Numbered from the stretch's first letter, positions 1 through 7,961 are shown. The stretch: DNA of 10,231 bases from an uncultured Gammaproteobacteria bacterium (GCA_946887385.1 CAMPKU010000168.1:1-10231); one strand, 5' to 3'. Numbers and translations: made by a program. The notes: generated by a model not told the origin, from the letters alone.

Positions 1-2349
1 TTCCTCGTCGTCAAAGGAGGGATGGACATCGATGCCGACGATGACGAGGTCATCGATGCCACTCCGACGGCCAAGGACGGGGCCTTACGGGCGATCGTCT
101 CCGGCCAGAGCATTCTCGACGGCGATTTCCGAATCAACATCGTCACCGAGATCGCTTATCAAAGCGTAGCGGACGCGCTGCTCAGCGGAGCGGCCGAGCT
201 CGAAATTCTGGGCCGCCTCGACGCGGTGGCCAAACAACTATTGTCGGCGGATTTGAACGGCGACGGCATCGTCGACAACGACGACCTCGTCGAGTTCTCG
301 CCGCTGAATCATGCAGGCTTCATCGCAGGCGAATACGAAGAGCTGCTAGCCGACATTTTGTTCGCCATCCTGTCCGGCAACCGGCATGAGCTCACGCGAT
401 TGTCGAGGCAGCTGCTGCTTGCCTCGCTTGGGGAACACCGCTTCGAGGAGCTCGTGAGCGAGGACGATGGCAGCTATCAGAATCTATTGATCCACGACTT
501 CATCGTGGAAAACGACTTGATCTATGCGGTGGGTTACGACGCCGACACGCCCGAGCACGATTTACGTGTATTCGTGCTCGACGCCACGGACTTCTCGGCC
601 GTGTCGCTCGTCGGCGAGTACGTGGACGAGAGCCTCGGCGTGAACCCGCAAAGCGCGGCGCTCGACCTTCTGAAGGTGGGCGATTTTCTCTACGTCGCGT
701 CCCAAGGCAACGGCCTATTCGTCATCGACGTCGCCGATCCCGCGGCGCCGACTGCCGAGCTGGTGTCCCCCGGCAGCCCTTTCACGAGCATGGTCGTCGC
801 GGACGAGGCCACGATGTACATCAGTTGGGACGAGCCCTCCGGAGCCGCCCGGCGTATCCATGCCGTCGATATCGCGGATCCTGCGCATCCGCAGATCATG
901 GGCTCGTTCGGTGACGACTTGACCGTGTTCGACATGCTCTACGTTGAAGGCATGCTCTATGTCTACGGCGGGGGAATCACCGCTTTCGACGCGTCATCGC
1001 CCGCCAGCCCGGTTCTCATGGACACAGTCATGTTTCCGGGCAGCAGCAGCACGACGATTTCCTATCGCGACGGCTTCGTTTACGCCCCGATTACCGATAC
1101 GGCCGCCGGTCTCCAGGGAATGACGATCGTGGATGCGCGAGATCCGCAAAACTTGCAACGCATCGGCGACATAGCGGGCATCGGATTCATCACGGAGATC
1201 GACTCACACGAGCAGACGCTCTATGCCACCGCATCGACGAGCTCGGGTACGAGCAATACGTTGATGGCGTTCGAAATCGGCTCCGACGGCACGCTCGAGC
1301 TCGTCGATTCGCGCTCCTCGCCGATGGCGTTTCATCTTCGGTACGGAAACGACCGGGTGTATCTGGCGAGCTCGCTACAGCTCACGGCCTACGACGCCAA
1401 CGCCTTGAACAAGCAGATCGAGCCTTTCAACTTCATCGCCACGGATAAGTCGGCGAATCGCGTGGAGGTGGTGGCCGGGGTGGCGTTCGTCGCCAACGAC
1501 ACCGAATTGCTGGCAATCGACGTGAGCGATCCTGCCGGTGAGCTCTCGATTCTGGATGAGGTAAGCGTTGTCCATTGGATAAACGATCTGGAGGTCGTCG
1601 GCAATTACGCTTACCTCGCTAACGGCACCGAGGGCATCAAGATCGTCGACATCAGCAATCCGAGCGACCTTCGCGTCGTCGGCAGCAACGACGAGCTGAT
1701 ACCTTCGTATGACCCCGTCAACGACCAAACGTCGTTCCGCGAGATGTTTGCGATTGCCGTGCAAGACGACTTGGCGTACACGGTCATCGGCGGATTTCCC
1801 GATGTAACGCTCGGGGTGTTCGCGATCGACGATCCCACGGCGCCTGCCGTCGTGCACTCCCCAGACTTTCCGTTTCCGATCGGAGCGATCGCGATACGCA
1901 ACGACACGCTATACGGCGTCGACACGTTCGCCGCCGCATCCCTCTATACCGTCGACATCGAAGGCGAGCCCCAGCATCTGGCCACGCTGGACTTTCCGGC
2001 GCGGGCTCTGGAGCTCGACGGAAACTATCTCTACACGTCGTCGGCCACGGCGGGCTTGTCGATACTCGACGTTGCAAACGACCGGAGCCCCGCTCCAGTC
2101 GGCAGCGCGCTGAGCCTCGGGATCGGCAACGCAGTGTCGGTAGTAGGCGAGCTCGCCTACGTCGCGAACGACTTCGGCATGGTGGAGGTGTACGACATCC
2201 TCGACAGGACCGAGCCCGAGCTCGTCGCGCAGTACCCGATCAGCGGCGTCGTCAAAGACGTGGTTGCCACCGACGAGTACGTCTACGCCGTGAACGGGTT
2301 CGGGTTGGTCATCGAGCCGGCCGCACGCTTGCACGAGGCCCTTCAGTAA
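1..2349 (+). CDS. LVIVD-repeat beta-propeller protein with EF-hand-like loop (5' end outside window)
   Basis: The frame is open from base 1, so the ATG at 22 is probably internal and the gene is cut by the window edge. AAAGGAGGG abuts that ATG with almost no spacing, too close for a normal ribosome binding site. Numbering from ATG 22 (775 residues), the first 25 residues are acidic, and an EF-hand/dockerin-type loop (DLNGDGIVDNDD, residues 77-88) has acidic or Asn residues at loop positions 1, 3, 5, 9 and 12. From about residue 155 to the end, roughly 40-60-residue repeats each carry a strand like GLFVIDVADPAAP, GIKIVDISNPSDL or GLSILDVANDRSP. These are LVIVD repeats (PF08309), which fold as beta-propeller blades; I count about ten. 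It is probably extracytoplasmic or surface-exposed, binding calcium and perhaps ligands. No catalytic motif is visible, the signal peptide would lie upstream, and the substrate is unknown. Confidence 0.85.
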   Translation, partial: FLVVKGGMDIDADDDEVIDATPTAKDGALRAIVSGQSILDGDFRINIVTEIAYQSVADALLSGAAELEILGRLDAVAKQLLSADLNGDGIVDNDDLVEFSPLNHAGFIAGEYEELLADILFAILSGNRHELTRLSRQLLLASLGEHRFEELVSEDDGSYQNLLIHDFIVENDLIYAVGYDADTPEHDLRVFVLDATDFSAVSLVGEYVDESLGVNPQSAALDLLKVGDFLYVASQGNGLFVIDVADPAAPTAELVSPGSPFTSMVVADEATMYISWDEPSGAARRIHAVDIADPAHPQIMGSFGDDLTVFDMLYVEGMLYVYGGGITAFDASSPASPVLMDTVMFPGSSSTTISYRDGFVYAPITDTAAGLQGMTIVDARDPQNLQRIGDIAGIGFITEIDSHEQTLYATASTSSGTSNTLMAFEIGSDGTLELVDSRSSPMAFHLRYGNDRVYLASSLQLTAYDANALNKQIEPFNFIATDKSANRVEVVAGVAFVANDTELLAIDVSDPAGELSILDEVSVVHWINDLEVVGNYAYLANGTEGIKIVDISNPSDLRVVGSNDELIPSYDPVNDQTSFREMFAIAVQDDLAYTVIGGFPDVTLGVFAIDDPTAPAVVHSPDFPFPIGAIAIRNDTLYGVDTFAAASLYTVDIEGEPQHLATLDFPARALELDGNYLYTSSATAGLSILDVANDRSPAPVGSALSLGIGNAVSVVGELAYVANDFGMVEVYDILDRTEPELVAQYPISGVVKDVVATDEYVYAVNGFGLVIEPAARLHEALQ

Positions 2350-2376
2350 ATCTTCATCCGCTTTAGCGCAGCCCGA

Positions 2377-4152
2377 TCATGGGCTCCTACTACGCGTTTT
2401 CTTATCGCGATGCTTGCCCTTGCGATTCACGCCCGGCGACGAACGCTTAAGGATTCCGCCGCCGGAATCGATGCTGATCGCCAGCTGCTGGCCGCAGACC
2501 CACGCCTTGCGCAGGCGCTCATGGATGTCCATCGGCATTCCGCCTGGCAGAGGGACGATCGAGTGACGATCGAAGATCTCGATGCGGCCGATGTGAGCGG
2601 CGTCGATGCCCGCCTCGTTCGCAATTGCACCGACGATGTTGCCGGGCTGCACACCATGCTCGTGACCCACCTCGATACGGTAACGAACGAGATCGGCGTC
2701 CGCGTGCACCGCACGCCGCGGGCGTGCGTTGGGCGGCTCAGTATCGGCGGCCTTCTTGCGGCTGCGGCGCTCGGCTTGCACGGGGCCGCGTTCCGTAAAT
2801 TGCTCGCGGCGCGATTCGCGAGCGGGCGGCACGAGCGGCCGATCCTTCTGCGCGAGGTACGCCAGCGCCGCGGCGATCGTCTGTGGCTCCTGGCTGTGCT
2901 CCTCGGCGTAGCTCGCTACGAGCCGCTCGAAAAACGCCAAGTCCTGCGAGCCCAAGACTTCCGTGATGCTGTCTTTGAACTGTGCCGCGCGCTTATCCGC
3001 AACGTCCTCACGGCTTGGCAGGCGCATGAGCTCCACGCGCTGCCGTGTCGCGCGTTCAATGGCGGCCAGCATGCGCCGCTCGCGCGGCGTGACGAACACG
3101 ATCGCGTGTCCCGACCGGCCGGCGCGGCCCGTGCGGCCGATGCGGTGGATGTAGCCCTCGACGTCGTGGGGAACGTCGTAGTTGACGACGTGCGTGATGC
3201 GCTCCACGTCGAGCCCGCGCGCCGCAACGTCGGTAGCAACGACGATATCGAGCTTGCCGCTTTTCAGCCGCTCGATCGTGCGCTCGCGCGCGATTTGCGT
3301 CATGTCGCCGCTCAGTGCCGCGCTCGCGAGGCCGCGAGCTTCTAGCCTCTCGCTGAGCTCAGCCGTCGCTTGACGGGTGCGCACGAAAATCAGCATCGCG
3401 TCGAAGTCCTCGATCTCGAGGATGCGCGTCAGCGCGTCGAGCTTGTCGAAACCCCGCACCTCGACAAACCGTTGGTCGACCGCCGCAACGGTGACGGTCT
3501 TCGCTTTGACCTTTACTTCGATCGGGTCCTTGAGGTGGTGCGCCACAACCTTGCGAATACGATCCGGCAACGTCGCGGAAAACAGAGCCACCTGCTTCTT
3601 GGCGGGCATCTCCCCCAGGATGCTCTCGACGTCATCGATGAAACCCATGCGCAGCATCTCGTCGGCTTCATCGATCACAACGGCCGCGAGCTTGTCGAGC
3701 TTCAGCGTCTTGCGGCGCAGATGATCCTGGATGCGCCCCGGCGTGCCGACGACCGCATGCACGCCGCGGCGCAGCTGCTTCAACTGAAAATCCATGCCCG
3801 TGCCGCCGTAGACGGGCAGCACGTGGAAACCCTTGAGATTGCGAGCGTAGGTTTGCATGGCCTCGGCAACTTGAATCGCCAGCTCCCGCGTGGGCGTGAG
3901 CACGAGCAACTGCGGCTCGGCACGCTTCAAGTCGATGCGGCTGAGCAGAGGCAGCGCGAACGCGGCCGTCTTGCCGGTGCCCGTCTGCGCCTGGCCGAGC
4001 ACGTCGCGGCCGGCAAGCAACGGCGGAATCGCGGCCTGCTGGATCGCCGACGGCGATTCGTAACCGATAGCGCGCACCACCTCGAGAATGGCTTCGCTGA
4101 GGCCGAGATCCGCGAAAGAGCTAGGGTTGGGATTCGGGTTGGGGTTGGTCAT
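2377..4152 (-). CDS. deaD: DEAD-box ATP-dependent RNA helicase DeaD (CsdA)
   Basis: A 591-residue cytoplasmic RNA helicase that unwinds short RNA duplexes, used in ribosome assembly, mRNA turnover and cold adaptation. All motifs are present in order: Q motif (FADLGLSEAI to about residue 43), Walker A AQTGTGKT 55-62, PTREL 87-91, TPGR 137-140, DEAD 161-164, SAT 192-194, motif IV LIFVRT 254-259, motif V around ATDVAARGLD 306-315, and HRIGRTGRAG 336-345. A DbpA/CsdA-type RNA-binding domain (PF03880) spans about 488-560, with RIEVGHEHGV, IGRIEIFDRHS and PLPGGMP, followed by a basic tail. That domain distinguishes DeaD from RhlE or RhlB. The frame is open for another 389 codons upstream through the ppc region, but helicase homology begins at this ATG, so the start is chosen here although no clear Shine-Dalgarno precedes it. 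The N-terminus is an unusual NPNPNPNP run. It is convergent with the LVIVD gene (27-base gap). Confidence 0.95.
   Translation of the reverse strand: MTNPNPNPNPSSFADLGLSEAILEVVRAIGYESPSAIQQAAIPPLLAGRDVLGQAQTGTGKTAAFALPLLSRIDLKRAEPQLLVLTPTRELAIQVAEAMQTYARNLKGFHVLPVYGGTGMDFQLKQLRRGVHAVVGTPGRIQDHLRRKTLKLDKLAAVVIDEADEMLRMGFIDDVESILGEMPAKKQVALFSATLPDRIRKVVAHHLKDPIEVKVKAKTVTVAAVDQRFVEVRGFDKLDALTRILEIEDFDAMLIFVRTRQATAELSERLEARGLASAALSGDMTQIARERTIERLKSGKLDIVVATDVAARGLDVERITHVVNYDVPHDVEGYIHRIGRTGRAGRSGHAIVFVTPRERRMLAAIERATRQRVELMRLPSREDVADKRAAQFKDSITEVLGSQDLAFFERLVASYAEEHSQEPQTIAAALAYLAQKDRPLVPPARESRREQFTERGPVQAERRSRKKAADTEPPNARPRRAVHADADLVRYRIEVGHEHGVQPGNIVGAIANEAGIDAAHIGRIEIFDRHSIVPLPGGMPMDIHERLRKAWVCGQQLAISIDSGGGILKRSSPGVNRKGKHRDKKTRSRSP
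4124..4144 (+). other. Candidate G-quadruplex at the deaD start (plus/template strand)
   Basis: Plus-strand G-tracts at 4124-4126, 4129-4131, 4136-4138 and 4141-4144 are separated by loops of 2, 4 and 2 bases, meeting the standard intramolecular quadruplex rule. They encode the NPNPNPNP run at residues 3-10 of DeaD on the opposite strand. The G-rich strand is the transcription template, so any quadruplex would be in DNA rather than in the deaD mRNA. Confidence 0.5.
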
Positions 4153-4253
4153 GGGGGCCGCGATGATCCATGAACGTAGGCCCCGGTGCAAATCCTGCGC
4201 CAACTGCGCGGCATCGAGGTAACCGCAATGCGGTCGGCCGCGAGCGCACGTAG

Positions 4254-6917
4254 CTATCCCGTGTTGCGCATCCCCGCGGCGATGCCGTTCACCGTTACCA
4301 GCAGCGCATCGAGCAGCCGCGGATCGGCGCCGTCCTCTGCCCGCAATCGTCTTAGAAGGTCCACTTGCACGAGGTTGATCGGGTCGACATAAGGATTGCG
4401 CACGTCGATCGAACGCCGCAGCACGCGATTGTGCTCGAGCAGCCGCTCGTGCCCCGTCAGCCGGAGCACGGCTTCGGTGGTCTGGGCGAGCTCTTTGCGG
4501 AGCTGTGCGCCGAGCGGCGCGAGCGGCTCCGGCACGAGCCGCTCGTCGTACTGGGCGTGAATCGCGGGCGACGTCTTGGCGAGCACCATCTCGATGAGAT
4601 CCACAGTGGACTGAAAAAACGGCCAGCCGCGGTACATGGCCGTGAGCTCGTCGAAGGCGCCTTCGCGCTCCGCGGCCGCGAACGCAGCCGCCGCGCCGAG
4701 CCACGCCGGCAGTATCAACCGCACTTGCGTCCAGGCAAACACCCACGGAATGGCGCGGAGCGTTTCCACGCCGTGGCCCGGCGCCCGCCGCGCGGGCCGG
4801 CTGCCGATCTTGAGCAGCCCGAGCTCGGGCTCCGGCGTGGCCATGCGAAAGTACTCGACGAACTTCGGATCCTCGTAGACCGTTGCCCGGTAAGCCGCGC
4901 GCGAGGCCGCCGCGAGCCGCTGCATGCGTTCGCGCCACGCGGCCTTCGGCTCGGCGTGCTCGAGCAAGCTGGCCTCGAGCACGGCCGTGGTGTAGAGCTC
5001 GAGCGTGCGGTGCGCGATGCCGGGCAGGCCGAACTGCGCGTCGATCATTTCTCCCTGCTCGGTCACGCGCAGTGTGCCGTTCACGGAGCCCGGAGGTTGC
5101 GACTGGATCCCGATGTGCGTGGGTCCGCCGCCGCGGCCGATGCTGCCGCCGCGGCCATGAAACAGCGTCAAGTGCACGCCGCGCTCGCGGCACACGCGCA
5201 CCACGTCTTCTTGAGCACGATAGAGCGCCCACGCGGCGGCCAACCGCCCGCCGTCCTTGGCAGAGTCGGAGTAGCCGATCATCACTTCTTGCCGGCCGTC
5301 GATGCGCTCGCGATACCACGGCACGTCGAGCAGCCGCGCGAGCGTGACGCCGGCAGCGGCCAAGTCGTCCACCGTCTCGAACAGCGGCACCACGCGCAGC
5401 GGCGGCTCAACGCCGGCCGCCGCCTGCAGCAGCTCGACGACGAGCACATCGGAGGCGCGCCGCGCCATGGAGATCACGAACGCCCCGAGCGACGCGCGCG
5501 GAATGCGGGCCGCCGTGCGCACCGTCTCGAGCACGTCGCGCTCCGTGTCGGCGCAAGGCGCGTCGAATGCGGCCGCGATGCGCTTACCGCCGTCCCGCAG
5601 GTGCTCGAGTAGAAACTTCAGGCGCGCGGGCTCGTCGCGCTCGAGAAACGCCGGTTCGCCGACATGCGTTGCCAGCGCGGCGAGCGCGGCGTTCAGCCGC
5701 GCGGAATCCTGGCGCAGATCGAGCCGCACCAAGGTGAGACCGAAGCAGTCGAGCCGGCGGCGAAGATCGAGCAGCCGGCCCTCGGCCACGATGCCGGCTC
5801 CGGTTTCCTCGAGCGAGCGGCGGCAGAGCTCGAGCGGCTCGCGCAGCTCGGCTTCGTCCCAGTAGGGCGCGACGTCGTCCGTGGCGGGATCGTCCGTGCC
5901 CGCCAAGCGCCGTTCGATCGTCGCGCGGGTGGCTTGCAGGCGAGCGCGCACCTCCGTGAGCAAAACGCGGTACGGCTCATATGCGTCGGCCGCCCGGCGC
6001 GCAAGCTCCGCGCTGCCCGTGCGAAGCGAGAGCTCCGCGCGTAACAAACCGACGTCGCGCAGATACAAATCCGCGGCCATCCAACGCGCCAGCAAACAGG
6101 CGCGCTCCGTGACCTCCGGCGTGACATTCGGGTTACCGTCGCGATCGCCGCCGATCCAAGAGCCGAAGCGGATCGGCACGGCCGCCATCGGCAGCGCCTG
6201 CCCACAGGCGTCGCGCAGCGCGTCCCCGAGCGAGCGCAGGTACGCGGGCACCGCGTCCCAGAGCGTCTGCTCGAAGACCACGAGCGCCGCCTTCACCTCG
6301 TCGAGCGGCGTGGGACGCTCGCGCCGCACCTCGTCCGTGAGCCACTGAGCGGCAATCTCGCGCCGCAACGCGTTCACCACTTCGTCGCGTTCCGCAGCCG
6401 TGAGATCGGGGCGATCGCGCTCGGCCAGCAGCTCGGCAATACGGCGGTGCCTGCGCCGCAGCGTGCGCCGCACCACTTCGGTGGGATGCGCCGTGAGCAC
6501 GAGCTCGATCTGCAGCGAGCCCACCGCAGCGCAGAGCCGCTGCGGATCGACACCCGCGGCGCGCAACCGCTCGAACGTATCCGCGAAAGACGCACGCTGC
6601 GGCGGCGCCGCCGTATCGCGCAGATACTCCCGCCGCCGCCGGATGCGGTGATGCTGCTCCGCGATGTTGGCGAGCGTCAGGAAATGGGCAAACGCGCGTG
6701 CCACCGGCACCGCGCGCTCGACGGGCACGGCTTGAAGCGTGCGCTCGAGGGCGGCGAATGCGGCGCCGTCGCCCTCGCGCGCGTGCTTCGCGAGGGCACG
6801 CACCTCCTCGACGGCCGCGAACAACGGCTCGCCCTCGATCGCGCGCAGCGTGTCGCCGAGCAGCGTGCCCAGGAGGCGGACGTCGTCGCGCAGCGGCTGG
6901 TGAGGATCGGCGGTCAC
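4254..6917 (-). CDS. ppc: Phosphoenolpyruvate carboxylase
   Basis: An 887-residue cytoplasmic enzyme that carboxylates phosphoenolpyruvate with bicarbonate to oxaloacetate, replenishing the TCA cycle. Length is close to E. coli Ppc (883). Visible motifs are LVLTAHPTEVVRRT with catalytic His at residue 144, the GGDRDGNPNVT phosphate/metal segment, MIGYSDSAKDGG, the glycine loop FHGRGGSIGRGGG, and QPPGSVNGTLRVTEQGEMI. The C-terminus GIAAGMRNTG is like that of E. coli, and its Asn is one of the residues that bind the inhibitor aspartate in the E. coli enzyme, so allosteric control is probably kept. The start is GTG at 6915-6917; an in-frame TAA lies at 6927-6929, so no earlier in-frame start is possible. 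The only ribosome-binding candidate is GGGGG very close upstream. The gene follows the membrane-protein gene by 16 bases, suggesting a shared transcript or read-through without implying a functional link. Confidence 0.97.
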   Translation of the reverse strand: MTADPHQPLRDDVRLLGTLLGDTLRAIEGEPLFAAVEEVRALAKHAREGDGAAFAALERTLQAVPVERAVPVARAFAHFLTLANIAEQHHRIRRRREYLRDTAAPPQRASFADTFERLRAAGVDPQRLCAAVGSLQIELVLTAHPTEVVRRTLRRRHRRIAELLAERDRPDLTAAERDEVVNALRREIAAQWLTDEVRRERPTPLDEVKAALVVFEQTLWDAVPAYLRSLGDALRDACGQALPMAAVPIRFGSWIGGDRDGNPNVTPEVTERACLLARWMAADLYLRDVGLLRAELSLRTGSAELARRAADAYEPYRVLLTEVRARLQATRATIERRLAGTDDPATDDVAPYWDEAELREPLELCRRSLEETGAGIVAEGRLLDLRRRLDCFGLTLVRLDLRQDSARLNAALAALATHVGEPAFLERDEPARLKFLLEHLRDGGKRIAAAFDAPCADTERDVLETVRTAARIPRASLGAFVISMARRASDVLVVELLQAAAGVEPPLRVVPLFETVDDLAAAGVTLARLLDVPWYRERIDGRQEVMIGYSDSAKDGGRLAAAWALYRAQEDVVRVCRERGVHLTLFHGRGGSIGRGGGPTHIGIQSQPPGSVNGTLRVTEQGEMIDAQFGLPGIAHRTLELYTTAVLEASLLEHAEPKAAWRERMQRLAAASRAAYRATVYEDPKFVEYFRMATPEPELGLLKIGSRPARRAPGHGVETLRAIPWVFAWTQVRLILPAWLGAAAAFAAAEREGAFDELTAMYRGWPFFQSTVDLIEMVLAKTSPAIHAQYDERLVPEPLAPLGAQLRKELAQTTEAVLRLTGHERLLEHNRVLRRSIDVRNPYVDPINLVQVDLLRRLRAEDGADPRLLDALLVTVNGIAAGMRNTG

Positions 6918-6933
6918 GCCCCCATTTTAAGGG

Positions 6934-7698
6934 TCAGACGACGGCTGCGTTGGGTCGATCGCTCCCGGCTTCGTCGTCGTAGTCATCATCGCCCTGCCGA
7001 ACGGTGAGCAAAGAAACGCCGCAAGCGAGCAGCGGGCCGAAGAACAAGAGAACCCTGATCACTTGTTCGATCGGCCCGGTGCCGTTCTGCGCGGGCTCTG
7101 CCAGCAGAAAGAGCGTGAACAAAGCCAACGCGAGTAGCCCTATGCCCGTGATCCGTGGCCACCGAGGTGACGTGAACGCCAACACGAAAAGCGGCACGGC
7201 AGGCAGCAACTGAACGAGCAGAGCCGGCCATCCCGACCACTCAGGTTGAAGATTGCTGATGATCATGAGCGCAATCCAGAACGCGCCAACGGCGGTAAGG
7301 ATTCTGGCGGCCGTTTTTCGCGGGCCCCAATACGACAGCAACGCGCTTAGAAACCAGGTGCACCACAGCAACGCCAGGAATAGCAGGGCAAGATTTTGCG
7401 AATCGGCCACGTCGCGAACGCCGGACTGAAAATACGCCAAGCTCACGAATGCCGCGATGCCACAGGTGACATAGGCGTGGTAGCCGGCACGATGCGCGGC
7501 CCGCAGCTGCAGCTCGTCTTTGTCTCGAAGCCAACCCGCTTCGCGCAACACACCCGGCCCGAATGCGCCAAGGGCCGTGAGCAACAGAAACCATGCGCCG
7601 TACAAAACGGCCAGCACGGAGCCCCCCACCACTAAGCTGCCCGCCAGCCAAGTCGTGGCAGTGGGCTGCCAGCGCTCGGTTGTCGCCTGTTTATTCAT
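6934..7698 (-). CDS. Seven-helix membrane protein paired with XRE regulator
   Basis: A 254-residue integral inner-membrane protein of unrecognised family. Hydrophobic segments lie at about 18-45, 74-91, 101-122, 130-148, 157-175, 182-200 and 214-233, giving about seven helices. There is no cleavable signal peptide, and the tail at 237-247 is strongly acidic (GDDDYDDEAGS). Between helices 1 and 2 is a charged stretch, RDKDELQLRAAHRAGYHAY (residues 58-76). It resembles the DERE-x(n)-RA-x-x-x-AY signature seen in many small membrane proteins encoded next to COG1476-type XRE regulators. The ATG at 7696-7698 lies inside the 3' end of the regulator gene (8-base overlap, ATGAATAA), so translation is probably coupled and the two proteins act as a pair. 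No transporter or enzyme motif is visible. Being a partner or target of the regulator, or a sensor of membrane stress, is inference only. Confidence 0.85.
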   Translation of the reverse strand: MNKQATTERWQPTATTWLAGSLVVGGSVLAVLYGAWFLLLTALGAFGPGVLREAGWLRDKDELQLRAAHRAGYHAYVTCGIAAFVSLAYFQSGVRDVADSQNLALLFLALLWCTWFLSALLSYWGPRKTAARILTAVGAFWIALMIISNLQPEWSGWPALLVQLLPAVPLFVLAFTSPRWPRITGIGLLALALFTLFLLAEPAQNGTGPIEQVIRVLLFFGPLLACGVSLLTVRQGDDDYDDEAGSDRPNAAVV

Positions 7699-7918
7699 CG
7701 CCGCTCTCCTTATTGAGTTGAAACAGTGTCTCGACGCTCACCTCGAATACTTCGGCGAGGCGCAGGGCCAAACCGATCGACGGGGTGTATTTCCCCTTTT
7801 CGATCGAAAGCACCGTTTGACGAGTGACTCCGAGCAACTCGGCGAGCTGGCCCTGCGTGATGTCTCGGGCGAGCCGATGCCGTCGAACGGAGTTGTTGAT
7901 GTCGTGTCGCGCCTTCAC
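7691..7918 (-). CDS. Small XRE-family (Cro/CI-type, COG1476-like) transcriptional regulator
   Basis: A 75-residue DNA-binding protein that is almost entirely one helix-turn-helix domain. Residues 14-34 contain RLARDITQGQLAELLGVTRQT and are followed by VLSIEKGKYTPSIGLALRLAEVFEVSVETLFQL, the classic compact HTH_3 pattern with the recognition helix around GVTRQTVLSIEKG. It has no effector domain, as is normal for this subgroup, and probably dimerises. The start is GTG at 7916-7918; the only upstream in-frame codons before a TAA at 7937-7939 give no better start. There is no Shine-Dalgarno, consistent with a leaderless message from the promoter described separately. It overlaps the following membrane-protein gene by 8 bases. 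A near-perfect palindrome over its own promoter suggests autorepression. The true targets beyond its own operon are unknown. Confidence 0.93.
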   Translation of the reverse strand: MKARHDINNSVRRHRLARDITQGQLAELLGVTRQTVLSIEKGKYTPSIGLALRLAEVFEVSVETLFQLNKESGDE

Positions 7919-7926
7919 TGGCGCTA

Positions 7927-7955
7927 AAAGTACAGTTTACTGTACTAAAAGGCAA
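7927..7955 (-). promoter_or_regulatory. Predicted sigma70-type promoter of the XRE/membrane-protein module
   Basis: On the minus strand a -35-like TTGCCT (plus 7950-7955, 4 of 6 to consensus) and a -10-like TACTTT (plus 7927-7932, keeping the key first, second and last positions) are separated by exactly 17 bases. A start about 7 bases past the -10 would fall at about 7919-7921, immediately before the GTG at 7918, so the transcript would have almost no 5' leader. The promoter fits within the 43-base gap after the cytochrome b561 stop. Confidence 0.45.
7929..7946. promoter_or_regulatory. Palindromic operator, probable XRE autoregulation site
   Basis: AGTACAG-TTTA-CTGTACT is a perfect 7-base inverted repeat with a 4-base AT-only spacer. 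It overlaps the predicted -10 and the -10/-35 spacer of the XRE gene promoter, where a bound dimer would block RNA polymerase. It lies in the short gap directly upstream of the regulator's own start. Binding by this regulator is inferred from position and symmetry. Confidence 0.6.
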
Positions 7956-7961
7956 ATAACT

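Noticed and set aside
1375..2334. Minus-strand ORFs inside the LVIVD gene.
   Set aside because: They are shadows of the repeated coding sequence; the plus-strand frame carries the repeat signature throughout.
2370..2385. AGCCC-GATCAT-GGGCT inverted repeat between the convergent LVIVD and deaD genes as a bidirectional terminator.
   Set aside because: The stem is only 5 pairs with a 6-base loop and no adjacent T-tract, and it runs over the deaD stop codon; chance is a sufficient explanation.
2410..4173. Long plus-strand ORFs (2410-3345 and 3370-4173) antisense to deaD.
   Set aside because: They lie entirely over the conserved helicase domains and have no recognisable motifs or start signals.
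4222..4234. ACCGCA-A-TGCGGT inverted repeat 20 bases after the ppc stop as a terminator.
   Set aside because: The effective stem is about 5 pairs with a triloop and no T-run; too weak to call. The rest of the 101-base ppc-deaD gap shows no convincing promoter.
4153..5319. The deaD frame stays open 389 codons upstream, giving a 980-codon ORF that looks like a fusion.
   Set aside because: The extra part is an arginine- and alanine-rich alternative-frame reading of ppc on the same strand, with no homology; helicase similarity begins at ATG 4152.
4365..5612. A 415-codon plus-strand ORF antisense to ppc.
   Set aside because: ppc is unambiguous on the other strand and this frame shows only low-complexity Arg/His/Ala sequence.
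7710..7955. An 81-codon ORF in another frame over the XRE gene, starting with ATG.
   Set aside because: It would begin upstream of the predicted -10 and shows no domain, whereas the GTG frame encodes a textbook helix-turn-helix.
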